Assembly: GCF_003316875.1 (NCBI RefSeq)
Contig: NZ_QMIL01000002.1
Span: 186,001 to 250,000, forward strand
Source of the DNA: Aliidiomarina celeris
Lineage (GTDB): Bacteria; Pseudomonadota; Gammaproteobacteria; Enterobacterales; Alteromonadaceae
Length of the DNA stretch: 64,000 bases
Direction: 5' to 3'
Position numbers and translations under genes: made by a program. The notes beneath the pieces were generated by a model, which did no database searches, was not told the origin of the DNA, and saw only the letters and a program-made list of their open reading frames with translations. Positions 53,062 through 60,403 of the stretch are shown one piece after another. How positions within the stretch are numbered: position 1 is the first letter of the stretch; each line of letters opens with the position of its first letter.

Positions 53062-53333
53062 TACCACTCCTCAGTCCATTTATCACCACGCGTTGACGAA
53101 TCAACGTTCTCCTTCAGAATGCTACCTTTGGGTTTCACTGCCAGCTCGAGCTCTAAAGCGGACAGCAAGCGAAACAACGTATCGAGCTGCATTTTCTCTG
53201 GCATGGACTCAAATTTAGAGACCGTCCCCTGCCTAAGTCCAACTAAATCACCAACCTTAGCTTGACTCAGGTCGCGACGTCTTCGTTCATCCCGTAGGTA
53301 GATCGATAATGCTTTGGGATCAGTGATTTTCAT
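53061..53333 (-). CDS. hipB: HipB antitoxin, XRE-type repressor
   Basis: 90-residue XRE-family antitoxin. Helix-turn-helix: LRDERRRRDLSQAKVGDLVGLRQGTVSKFE (read in parts), followed by MQLDTLFRLLSALELELAV and a flexible C-terminal tail ending EEW, as in HipB. The ATG at 53333 has GAGAGGATG upstream; the longer frame to 53354 would run through an operator. It overlaps hipA by one base. It should repress hipBA through the five palindromes upstream. Confidence 0.92.
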   Translation of the reverse strand: MKITDPKALSIYLRDERRRRDLSQAKVGDLVGLRQGTVSKFESMPEKMQLDTLFRLLSALELELAVKPKGSILKENVDSSTRGDKWTEEW

Positions 53334-53345
53334 TACATCCTCTCT

Positions 53346-53475
53346 TATACGCAAGTTCGTCTAAAACCAGTATTATACGCACACGCGTATAAGTCAAGGT
53401 GTATACGCGTGTGCGTATAATATCGAGCCTATACGCGAGTTCGTATAAACCATTATCTATACGCATTCACGTATA
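53346..53475 (-). promoter_or_regulatory. hipBA promoter with five operators at 28 bp period
   Basis: Five 18-bp palindromes of form TATACG-N6-CGTATA start at 53346 (right arm CGTCTA, one mismatch), 53374, 53402, 53430 and 53458, exactly 28 bp apart each time. The central six bases vary (CAAGTT, CACACG, CGTGTG, CGAGTT, CATTCA). Minus-strand -35 TTGACT (53392-53397) and -10 TATAAT/AATACT overlap the second palindrome, so occupancy would block RNA polymerase. E. coli hipBA has four less regular operators with TATCC-N8-GGATA. Confidence 0.9.
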
Positions 53476-53733
53476 GCAGAGGCGCTCTATTGGGAGCCCG
53501 CAAAAAGCACACCTTTTTCGATCGTTAACCGTCGACCTTAGTCACATAACCCAATTAGAAAAAATGACCATTACCCAACGCAAAAATTGTGATTGTGAAA
53601 AAATTATCTGAGTCTGTGTGTCGAATTTTTTTGCCATGTATAACTTAGATTAGTAACTCGCCTGCGAATTCAGCTAGTCTGAGTTACGCCCTAAGGACAT
53701 ACATTGCCATTAAGATCATGATAAGGACATACT
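53476..53733. other. Spacer between hipBA operators and secreted protein gene
   Basis: About 260 bp, A+T-rich, containing the presumed promoter of the gene at 53734. No gene or structured element that I can support. Confidence 0.4.
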
Positions 53734-54489
53734 ATGATTAATTATAAGGAACTTTCTCAGCGCTTATTGCTCACTTTATTCGCGGTCTTATCGCTTTCAA
53801 GCCAGGCTCGGGAGATGCAACCGCTTTTAGAGTACGGTGCTTTTGGAGAGACTTATGAGTTGGTGCAAAAACTGGAGCCGGAGCGCTATCGAGCGCAGAT
53901 GCTTGCTACCTACTATACCTTTGTAGGCCGCCAGGATTTAGTTTACGACATCGAAGGAATGCTGCCTTTACCTGATAAATGCTTCGAGGATGGTGACCCT
54001 TCACTATCGTCTGCAGAGCACTGGGCAGAAACCGCGTTCAATGACTATAAAGTCGTGATGATTAACGAAAACCACTTCCACCTGGCGTCCAGAGTCTGGC
54101 CGCTGAATATGTTAGAAAGCTTTAAAGATCAAGGTTTCACATATATTGGTTTTGAGTCATTTGGGCCGGGCGATAAATATCCCGATGAAGGCTTTTATAC
54201 CCATGAACCGGCATTTGCCGCAATGGTAGAGCGAGCTCATGACCTGGGTTTTGAGGTATTTGGTTATGAACCGACTCAGGAAGTGCCTGAAGGGGCTTCT
54301 GCCCTTGGAGTTCGCGAACAAACCCAGGCTCAGAATATTGCAGACACCATAGATGACGCAGACTCCGATTCCCGCTTTTTGATTTTCGCAGGCTGGGGTC
54401 ATATCGCAAAATATCCTGTGGGCGATGACGAACAACTTAGGATGGCGGCTCGCTTAATCGTTTTCACGGGCTTGCACTTTATGGCGTAA
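53734..54489 (+). CDS. Exported ChaN/erythromycin-esterase-like protein, C-terminus probably truncated
   Basis: 251-residue protein with a signal peptide (LLLTLFAVLSLSSQA). The core VVMINENHFHLASRVWPL and GFTYIGFESFG with LIFAGWGHIAKYP resembles the ChaN/EreA/TIKI fold, in which Glu-Asn-His and a late His form the active site; this assignment is tentative. The end LRMAARLIVFTGLHFMA stops where relatives, as I recall, continue with a longer tail, and a partial IS element starts 6 bp after the stop, so the 3' end was probably lost at IS insertion. Island-borne. Confidence 0.5.
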   Translation: MINYKELSQRLLLTLFAVLSLSSQAREMQPLLEYGAFGETYELVQKLEPERYRAQMLATYYTFVGRQDLVYDIEGMLPLPDKCFEDGDPSLSSAEHWAETAFNDYKVVMINENHFHLASRVWPLNMLESFKDQGFTYIGFESFGPGDKYPDEGFYTHEPAFAAMVERAHDLGFEVFGYEPTQEVPEGASALGVREQTQAQNIADTIDDADSDSRFLIFAGWGHIAKYPVGDDEQLRMAARLIVFTGLHFMA

Positions 54490-54494
54490 GACTG

Positions 54495-54714
54495 TGAACT
54501 CTCCCCCAAGAATAGAACCATGATATCAATGGAATTTCCAATAAGATGGGTTAAGTGGAGATTTTGAAATGAAAAACGTTATAGGGAAGAACAAATCATC
54601 AAGGTCATCAAAGAGCATGAGGCCGGAGCTAAGGTTGAAGACATTTGCCGTCGCCTGGGCACATCAAATGGGACTTTCGTAAGCGTCGCAGAAACCGCAC
54701 CTATTCAGCCATAA
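54495..54714 (+). mobile_element. Remnant of an IS3-family insertion sequence (left end and OrfA N-terminus)
   Basis: A sequence TGAACTCTCCCCCAAG at 54495 resembles an IS3-group terminal repeat. From 54577 the frame reads RYREEQIIKVIKEHEAGAKV then EDICRRLGTSNGTF, the N-terminus of an IS3-type OrfA, then it diverges to a stop at 54712. The upstream ATG (54569) is one base out of frame. No OrfB or right end is visible, so it cannot move by itself. Confidence 0.75.
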
Positions 54715-54763
54715 TTTGAAGCCATAGGCTACCTCTAAGTTTAATCGACAAGGTGGTAACCAT

Positions 54764-54814
54764 ATGAGCCGAGCATACCGTACCCGAGAGCAATGGCAAG
54801 AACCCGTGTCATAA
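54764..54814 (+). pseudogene. N-terminal fragment of a second transposase-related ORF
   Basis: Sixteen codons, MSRAYRTREQWQEPVS then stop. The start resembles IS66-type accessory proteins (pattern M-S-x-x-Y-R-x-x-x-x-W). Too short to be certain; lies in IS debris. Confidence 0.3.
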
Positions 54815-55011
54815 AGACTTGAGCTAACGGTCATTTTATTGAAGAGCCAAATTATGTGCTTCTTGTCGTGGCACAAATCTGTCACAGATTTGTCACAGCC
54901 CTGATTCACAGAAAAATCAGCCAAAACAGCTAACGGTCACACCGAAAAAGTATCAAAGAGAAGACTTAAGAATAAATACGAAAGGAAGAAAATCACTACA
55001 GGCCAAGGAAA
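54815..55011. other. Non-coding end of the island
   Basis: Contains a perfect short inverted repeat AAATCTG-TCA-CAGATTT near 54870 with a partial TTTGTCACAG repeat following. No gene seen. Confidence 0.4.
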
Positions 55012-55140
55012 TGGCGCGCCCGAGAGGATTGATTCGCGCCATCCATGGCGCTCACCCTGCGGGCGCATTCGCTGCGCTCATACGTCCAAAACGGCTTCCT
55101 GCCGTTTTGTCGAACCTGAAGAGGTTCTCATCTCCCAGGC
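55012..55140 (-). repeat. Second tRNA-Arg 3'-end copy with hairpin-rich downstream repeat
   Basis: The 19 bp TGGCGCGCCCGAGAGGATT (55012-55030) is an exact copy of the tRNA-Arg 3' end (55184-55202), 172 bp away. Between the copies lie hairpins (CGCCATCCATGGCG; AAAACGGC-TTCCT-GCCGTTTT; GAACC-TGAAGA-GGTTC). This resembles the rtT-type repeats of some tRNA operons, where the tRNA end and downstream DNA are duplicated. Confidence 0.6.
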
Positions 55141-55151
55141 ACTAAAACGCA

Positions 55152-55176
55152 AAAACCCACCATGAAGGTGGGTTTT
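55152..55176 (-). terminator. Terminator downstream of tRNA-Arg
   Basis: Stem AAAACCCACC (55152-55161) pairs with GGTGGGTTTT (55167-55176) with a 5-base loop; on the minus strand a T-rich run follows. It lies 8 bp after the tRNA 3' end. Confidence 0.85.
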
Positions 55177-55183
55177 GACGTTT

Positions 55184-55260
<77 letters not shown>

Positions 55261-55421
55261 TTTGTTTTTTGTTTTGGCGCTGCTATGCAGGCGAAACAGG
55301 CGGCGATTTTAGGGAATTCTGGCGCTAATGTCTAGGCTTGCGCGGAATTATCTTGTGCTTGTTGAATGCCGAGAGCTGCGCTAGTTTTGTTTTATTCTTG
55401 TTGGCACTGAGGGTTTTGTTC

Positions 55422-56657
55422 ATGCTTTCTGCTGTTTTTCCGAAGGGTTCTATACGGGGGTTAGGGCCGGGGCTGCTTATGGCGACGGCGGCTATTGGTG
55501 GTTCGCATTTGGTGGCGTCTACGCAGGCGGGTGCGTTATTTGGCTGGCAGTTGTTGTGGGTGGTGTTGCTAGTGAATGTGTTGAAGTATCCGTTTTTTCG
55601 TTTTGCGGTGTCGTATGCGGCGGAGCAAAATCATAGCCTTATTGAGGGTTATTGGCGTAAAGGCCGGGGTTACTTTTGGGTTTTTGTGGCCTTGAGTATT
55701 GTGGCGGCGGTGGTGAACACGGCGGGGGTGCTGATTCTTACCGCGGCGCTGTTACAGTATTTTGCCAGCTGGCTGGTGCCCAGCCCGCCCCATATTCTGT
55801 GGTTGAGTGGCTTTCTGTTGCTGGTGTGTTGGGCGTTTTTAATGATTGGCAAGTACCCACTGCTCGACAAAACCGCGAAGGTGTTTATGGCGTTGCTTTC
55901 TGTAGCTACCTTGGCGGCACTGGCTATTGCGTGGCAGCAAGGGGCGGCGGTGGCGGCCGACTACGTGGCGCCGAGCCCTTGGCAACTGGCCATGTTTGGC
56001 TTTCTTATTGCCATGATGGGGTGGATGCCAGCACCTATTGAGGTGTCGGTAATTAATAGTTTGTGGCTGCAGGAGAAATATAAAAAACAACCGGACACGC
56101 GGCCCTTCGCCATGCTGGATTTTAACTTGGGGTATTGGAGCACCACGGTATTGGCTTTGGTTTTCCTTAGTTTGGGTGCGTTAATTCAGTTTGGCACGAA
56201 CACGGAAATTGCACTGGCAGGGGGTGCGTTTGCGCAGCAGCTTACCAACATGTACGCGGCCACTATAGGTGAATGGTCACGCTGGTTGGTCGCCTTTATT
56301 GCGTTTGTGTGTATGTTTGGCACCACCTTAACGGTGCTGGATGGTTATTCGCGAATTTTGAGCGAATGTTGGGGCAAATTAAGGCCAAAAGCCTCTAGTT
56401 CGACGCTATTAAATACATTTTTGCTTCTGCAAGGCGCTTCTGGCTACCTTATTATTGTATTTTTTTCCGGTGCTTTGGGCCCTATGCTGACTTTTGCAAT
56501 GGCGCTGGCGTTTACCACCACGCCGTTGTTTGCCTGGCTAAATTACAGTTTGGTTCGCCGGCAAAGGTTAACACCAGCAATGCGGCTATGGGCATGGCTG
56601 GGATTGGCGTATTTAGTGAGCTTTACTTTTGCGTATGTGGCGTGGCTGGTCTTTTAA
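55422..56657 (+). CDS. Divergent Nramp-family metal transporter
   Basis: 411-residue membrane protein with about 11 helices and the Nramp (SLC11) fold. The opening GLGPGLLMATAAIGGSHLVASTQAGALFGW matches Nramp helix 1, but the metal-binding DPGN is replaced by IGGSH, and the helix 6 MPH motif reads MPAP (GWMPAPIEVSVI). Loss of both metal-binding motifs is seen in Nramp-related magnesium transporters, so Mg2+ or another substrate is possible. Start at 55422 (MLSAVFPKG) after CTGAGGG; the longer frame adds a Cys-rich stretch. Located just past the tRNA-Arg island. Confidence 0.82.
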   Translation: MLSAVFPKGSIRGLGPGLLMATAAIGGSHLVASTQAGALFGWQLLWVVLLVNVLKYPFFRFAVSYAAEQNHSLIEGYWRKGRGYFWVFVALSIVAAVVNTAGVLILTAALLQYFASWLVPSPPHILWLSGFLLLVCWAFLMIGKYPLLDKTAKVFMALLSVATLAALAIAWQQGAAVAADYVAPSPWQLAMFGFLIAMMGWMPAPIEVSVINSLWLQEKYKKQPDTRPFAMLDFNLGYWSTTVLALVFLSLGALIQFGTNTEIALAGGAFAQQLTNMYAATIGEWSRWLVAFIAFVCMFGTTLTVLDGYSRILSECWGKLRPKASSSTLLNTFLLLQGASGYLIIVFFSGALGPMLTFAMALAFTTTPLFAWLNYSLVRRQRLTPAMRLWAWLGLAYLVSFTFAYVAWLVF

Positions 56658-56693
56658 TGACCGCATGTTAATTAAAAAATTAACAACTACCCC

Positions 56694-56720
56694 TAAAGTA
56701 AAGTTTGAGGAAGCCGAAAA
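56694..56720 (+). promoter_or_regulatory. FliA (sigma-28) promoter of flagellin gene
   Basis: TAAAGTAA (56694-56701), 11 bp spacer, GCCGAAAA (56713-56720). This matches the flagellar sigma factor consensus TAAAGTTT-N11-GCCGATAA closely and lies about 120 bp upstream of the flagellin ATG. Confidence 0.85.
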
Positions 56721-56838
56721 AAGTTAGCCAACACAGTGTTTTTTGCACAGCACGGACACGAGTGCATAAAATTGAAGTCGAGGGGTTGGGCAAAATAGGG
56801 AGTTACCCATGAGCTCATAGCAAAAGTGAGGTCAGTGT

Positions 56839-58053
56839 ATGGCTATTGTTGTACAAACCAACATGCTGTCGCTGAATGCACAAAAAAGACTCTTCGAATC
56901 CTCGGGCGGGCTGAATGGCGCGCTCGAGCAGTTGTCGACGGGGAGGCGGATTAGTCGTGCAGCAGACGATGCAGCAAATTTACAAATAGGGGGCCGGTTA
57001 GCTGGCCAGTTTCAAGGGTTAAACCAAGCAGTACGCAATGCCAACGACGGTATTGCGATTACGCAAATAGCAGAAGGAGCTTTAGCAGGCACAGAAAAAA
57101 GTTTACAGCGCATTCGCCAGCTGGCCGTTCAAGCGCAAAATGGAATTTTAAGCGCTGCCGATAAAATAGCGCTGAACAAAGAAGCGAATGCTTTACTTGA
57201 CGAAATTGACCGAACCGCGGAAACCACCGAGTTTGGTGGGAAAAAACTACTCGACGGCAGCTTTAGAGGCGAGTTTTCCGACGGTGCGAACAAGGGTCAA
57301 GTGATGGAGCTTGACCTCACCAAACTAGCAGAAGGCTTTAACCGAACAGAGCTTGGGCTACAAGGCTTGAACGTAGCTACAGCAACTGTAACGGGTGGGC
57401 CAGCACTGGCAGCAAGCGATATTTCCGGTGCAGGTGCTTACCCAGGTGCGAACCAAGGTATTGTTTTATTTGAAAATACCTACAGTGCTGGTGAGCGGCG
57501 CTTTGCGGTTTCGAATAACGCGGGAGCGAGCTACGAAGAAGTGGTGGTGAACTTTACTGGCAACGGTGCAACCGACAATAACCTGTTGATTAACGCCATT
57601 AACAGCACTCTAGGTGGTGCGGTGGTAAGTTCCGCGGAGCCCAGTTTCGAAGACGTGATCACCAACGGGGTGCAGCCTGACTTTCGTATCGCCTTTGAAT
57701 CAACCAATAATGCCGACTTTATTGATATGACCGCAGGCTCGATTGGAACTTACACGAGTTCCAATAGTGGGGGCTCATCGGAAATATTGAGCGCGTTAGA
57801 CAATGCGCTTACGCAAGTTGCGGAGACCCGAGCGGAATTGGGTGCGAAGCAAAATGCGTTTCAGTCGAGTATGCGCAATATGATGAATATGGCGGAGAAT
57901 GTAGGTGGAGCGAAAAGCAAAATTATGGACACCGATTATGCTGTCGCTACCGCAGACCTTACCAAGCAACAAATTATTCAGCAGTCGACGGTGACTTTAA
58001 TGGGTCGAGCGGCGCAAATTCCGCAGTCGGCGTTGTTTTTGTTGCAAAATTAG
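56839..58053 (+). CDS. Flagellin
   Basis: 404-residue flagellin. N-terminal D0/D1 helices (VVQTNMLSLNAQKRLFESSG, LSTGRRISRAADDAANLQIG, GQFQGLNQAVRNANDGIAI, RIRQLAVQAQNG) and C-terminal D1/D0 (AVATADLTKQQIIQQS, AAQIPQSALFLLQN) are complete, flanking a modest variable region (~170-310). The AQ-rich, LLQN ending is typical of polar flagellins. No other flagellar gene lies within the window, so this is a flagellin away from any visible flagellar locus, driven by its own FliA-type promoter. Start at 56839 after GTGAGGTC. Confidence 0.93.
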   Translation: MAIVVQTNMLSLNAQKRLFESSGGLNGALEQLSTGRRISRAADDAANLQIGGRLAGQFQGLNQAVRNANDGIAITQIAEGALAGTEKSLQRIRQLAVQAQNGILSAADKIALNKEANALLDEIDRTAETTEFGGKKLLDGSFRGEFSDGANKGQVMELDLTKLAEGFNRTELGLQGLNVATATVTGGPALAASDISGAGAYPGANQGIVLFENTYSAGERRFAVSNNAGASYEEVVVNFTGNGATDNNLLINAINSTLGGAVVSSAEPSFEDVITNGVQPDFRIAFESTNNADFIDMTAGSIGTYTSSNSGGSSEILSALDNALTQVAETRAELGAKQNAFQSSMRNMMNMAENVGGAKSKIMDTDYAVATADLTKQQIIQQSTVTLMGRAAQIPQSALFLLQN

Positions 58054-58149
58054 CGCGAATTGCAAAATTGGTGCGAAAAATATGTCACAGTTACTCTTGT
58101 GGTGGTGTCTAGGTGGAGAAACTTACTGCAACACCACAAGAGGCTGTTT

Positions 58150-59049
58150 ATGAAAAACTACATTCACTATTTATTGCTCGCTTTGTGCTTGTTTACCGCT
58201 AGCACTTTACAGGCGAATGAAGCAACTCCGCTATTTCACGTTACTAAGAAGGGCTCTGGCCCTGTCATGGTGCTTATTCCGGGTTTAATGTCCGACGCGC
58301 GCGTGTGGAGCCCCATTGAGGCCGAGCTGGCTCAGCATTTCGAACTTCACCTCATTGAATTAAAAGGCTTTGGCCGAACACCTGCGATCAACGGTAACGA
58401 AGCGCCGGAGCCGGGTTGGCTGCGGGCAGTTCAGCAACAGCTGCTTGCCTATGTAGAGGTTGAGGGGCTTACTCAGCCAGTTATTGTAGGGCATAGCCTG
58501 GGCGGGTTTTTAGCCTTGGCACTGGCGGTGGAAGCGCCTGCGCAAATTGGCCGCGTTGTGTCAATCGACGGCTTACCTTATTTAGCTCCGGTGTATACCC
58601 GCGACCCAACAACAACACCAGAACAAATGGCGGCGCCGGCGCAAAACATGTTGGCTTTCTACCGCGGCCTGCCGAATGCCGAAGCCTTGGAACATACCAT
58701 GTTGCAAAATATAGGCATTCACGCAGAAAGTCGGGAGCATCAGCAATGGATCATGAAAATGAGTGCTGAGTCGGCCCCCGGTGTTGCGGGTGTTGCAGTG
58801 CATGACCTCTTGATGTGGGACCTCCGCGGTGCGCTGCATACCATTGAGCAACCCGTGTTAATTCTTGGCGCAAGTGGCGCATTGCCCGAAGCTATGCGTG
58901 GCGAGGCTGAGAATTTGTACCGGCAGCAGCTTGAGAACCTCCCTGCGCAAGAAGGGCCTGCGCTGGTGATGAATACGCAAGCACGCCATTTTATAATGTT
59001 AGAACAGCCCGAATGGCTTGTTCAGCGTATTTTGGAGCATACACAATGA
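58150..59049 (+). CDS. Exported alpha/beta hydrolase, coupled to ECF sigma factor
   Basis: 299-residue exported alpha/beta hydrolase. Signal peptide at residues 1-22 (ending LQA). Oxyanion region MVLIPGLMSDARVW, nucleophile elbow VGHSLGGFLAL, and a late His in ARHFIMLEQPEWL are visible. The usual acidic residue after strand 6 is not evident (ILGASGALPEAM), so the triad needs checking. Start at 58150 gives the signal peptide; the frame from 58060 does not. The stop overlaps the sigma factor start (ATGA), so the two are translationally coupled. Confidence 0.82.
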   Translation: MKNYIHYLLLALCLFTASTLQANEATPLFHVTKKGSGPVMVLIPGLMSDARVWSPIEAELAQHFELHLIELKGFGRTPAINGNEAPEPGWLRAVQQQLLAYVEVEGLTQPVIVGHSLGGFLALALAVEAPAQIGRVVSIDGLPYLAPVYTRDPTTTPEQMAAPAQNMLAFYRGLPNAEALEHTMLQNIGIHAESREHQQWIMKMSAESAPGVAGVAVHDLLMWDLRGALHTIEQPVLILGASGALPEAMRGEAENLYRQQLENLPAQEGPALVMNTQARHFIMLEQPEWLVQRILEHTQ

Positions 59050-60191
59050 ACACGGGGGTAATAGACGCGATAAGTTCCGACGTTGTTGCAGCGCAGGGCG
59101 GTGACAAACAGGCATTGGTTCGACTGCTCACACGAACCCGAAACACGGTAAGTTGTATTGCACTGGCTATAGTAAAAGATTTAGACGCCAGCGAAGACGT
59201 AACGCAAGACGTATTTGTGCAGGTGTGGCAGCAACTGCATACGCTCAAGAACAGCGCGAGCTTTTTACCCTGGATAAGGCAGCTCACGCGGCGTAGAGCA
59301 TTAAACTATTTACGCACGAATAAAGTGCAAGCGCGGCTGAGTAGTGAAGAGGCTGAGCATTTATTGGCGAGCTATAGCACTTATCAAAGTACCGAGCAGG
59401 AGTTTGAGCGCAATGAACAAAACTTACTGGTAAGGCATTTATTGCTGCAATTGCCGATTGAAAGTCATGAACTGGTGTTGCTCTATTACCGCGAAGACCA
59501 GTCGAGCGCACACGTTGCAACACTGCTCGGCATGCCTGAAGCAACCATACGTAAGCGCTTACAACGAGTGCGTGAGTCATTGAAAGAGGCTTGGTTAAAG
59601 CAGTATGGCAGAGCCGTTGTACAGTCTGCGTTGCCCGCAACTTTTGTTGCGGCTTTGCTGGCCAAAGGCGTATTGACAACAGCTGCACCTGTGTCGGTTG
59701 CTATGAGCTCAGCCTATGCGGCGGGCCAGTCGAGCACTTGGATCGGTAAGCTACTCTGGTTATTGGGCGGTGCTTTTTTGGCCGCTTTGGTCGCTGTGGT
59801 AGGTGTTATTGCAGGCATGCATGGGCCGATAAAAATGGCGACAAATGCACAGGAGCGAAACCGTTTAATTGGTATTCGTAATTACACCGTAGCCTGGGTT
59901 GCCCTAGGCGGTATGCTGTTAACCGCTGCTTATGCTTTTAGCGCGGGTTGGCTGTTGCCCGTGCTGGCTTATCTTGCGTTAATCGCTGGATTGGTTCGGC
60001 AAAATCGTGCGGTTTGGGGAGTTATTGGGCCACGCTTACGAGCTGAAGCAAAACAAAGCGGAGAGGGCTTGAAACGCTACAAAAGCAATCTTTATGGCGC
60101 ACTACTGGGCATGACTTTTGGTTACGGTGGTGGCTTTGCTGGCCTTATGTTGGGGATGTGGCAAAGCGGGCGTTTTCTGCAGTTGCTCTAA
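59046..60191 (+). CDS. ECF sigma factor with C-terminal membrane domain
   Basis: 381-residue fusion. Residues ~1-190 form an ECF sigma factor: region 2 DLDASEDVTQDVFVQVWQQL, RALNYLRTNKVQ, and region 4 REDQSSAHVATLLGMPEATI with RKRLQRVRESLKEA. Residues ~200-381 hold about five hydrophobic segments (LLWLLGGAFLAALVAVVGVI, YTVAWVALGGMLLTAAYAFS, LLPVLAYLALIAGLV, GALLGMTFGYGGGFAGLMLG). No separate anti-sigma gene is adjacent; tethering to the membrane may replace it. Coupled to the upstream secreted hydrolase gene by ATGA. Confidence 0.85.
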   Translation: MNTGVIDAISSDVVAAQGGDKQALVRLLTRTRNTVSCIALAIVKDLDASEDVTQDVFVQVWQQLHTLKNSASFLPWIRQLTRRRALNYLRTNKVQARLSSEEAEHLLASYSTYQSTEQEFERNEQNLLVRHLLLQLPIESHELVLLYYREDQSSAHVATLLGMPEATIRKRLQRVRESLKEAWLKQYGRAVVQSALPATFVAALLAKGVLTTAAPVSVAMSSAYAAGQSSTWIGKLLWLLGGAFLAALVAVVGVIAGMHGPIKMATNAQERNRLIGIRNYTVAWVALGGMLLTAAYAFSAGWLLPVLAYLALIAGLVRQNRAVWGVIGPRLRAEAKQSGEGLKRYKSNLYGALLGMTFGYGGGFAGLMLGMWQSGRFLQLL

Positions 60192-60403
60192 GGGCTTCCA
60201 CTTGGGCTTGCAACACTACGCCGAACTGGTTAGATTACCAATATTAGAGAAAGTGAATGGTGCAATGGGCGCCTGCTCTGTGGTAAGTCTGCCGGTTCAT
60301 TGGTGGTAAAGAGGCTGTAGTTATTTTATTTCGCGTCCGTAACTCGCAAGGCAAGCCCCTGAGTGAGCCTGCTGAACAGCGCAATCGCATTCTACGTGCG
60401 TTT

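Noticed and set aside
53346-53475. Regular repeats looked at first like a small CRISPR array (28 bp repeat unit)
   Set aside because: The units are palindromic 18-mers with 10 bp gaps and variable centres, directly in front of hipB and overlapping its promoter. No repeat/spacer structure and no cas genes.
54664-54924. 86-codon minus-strand frame in the IS debris
   Set aside because: Covers known transposase remnants on the other strand and resembles no family.
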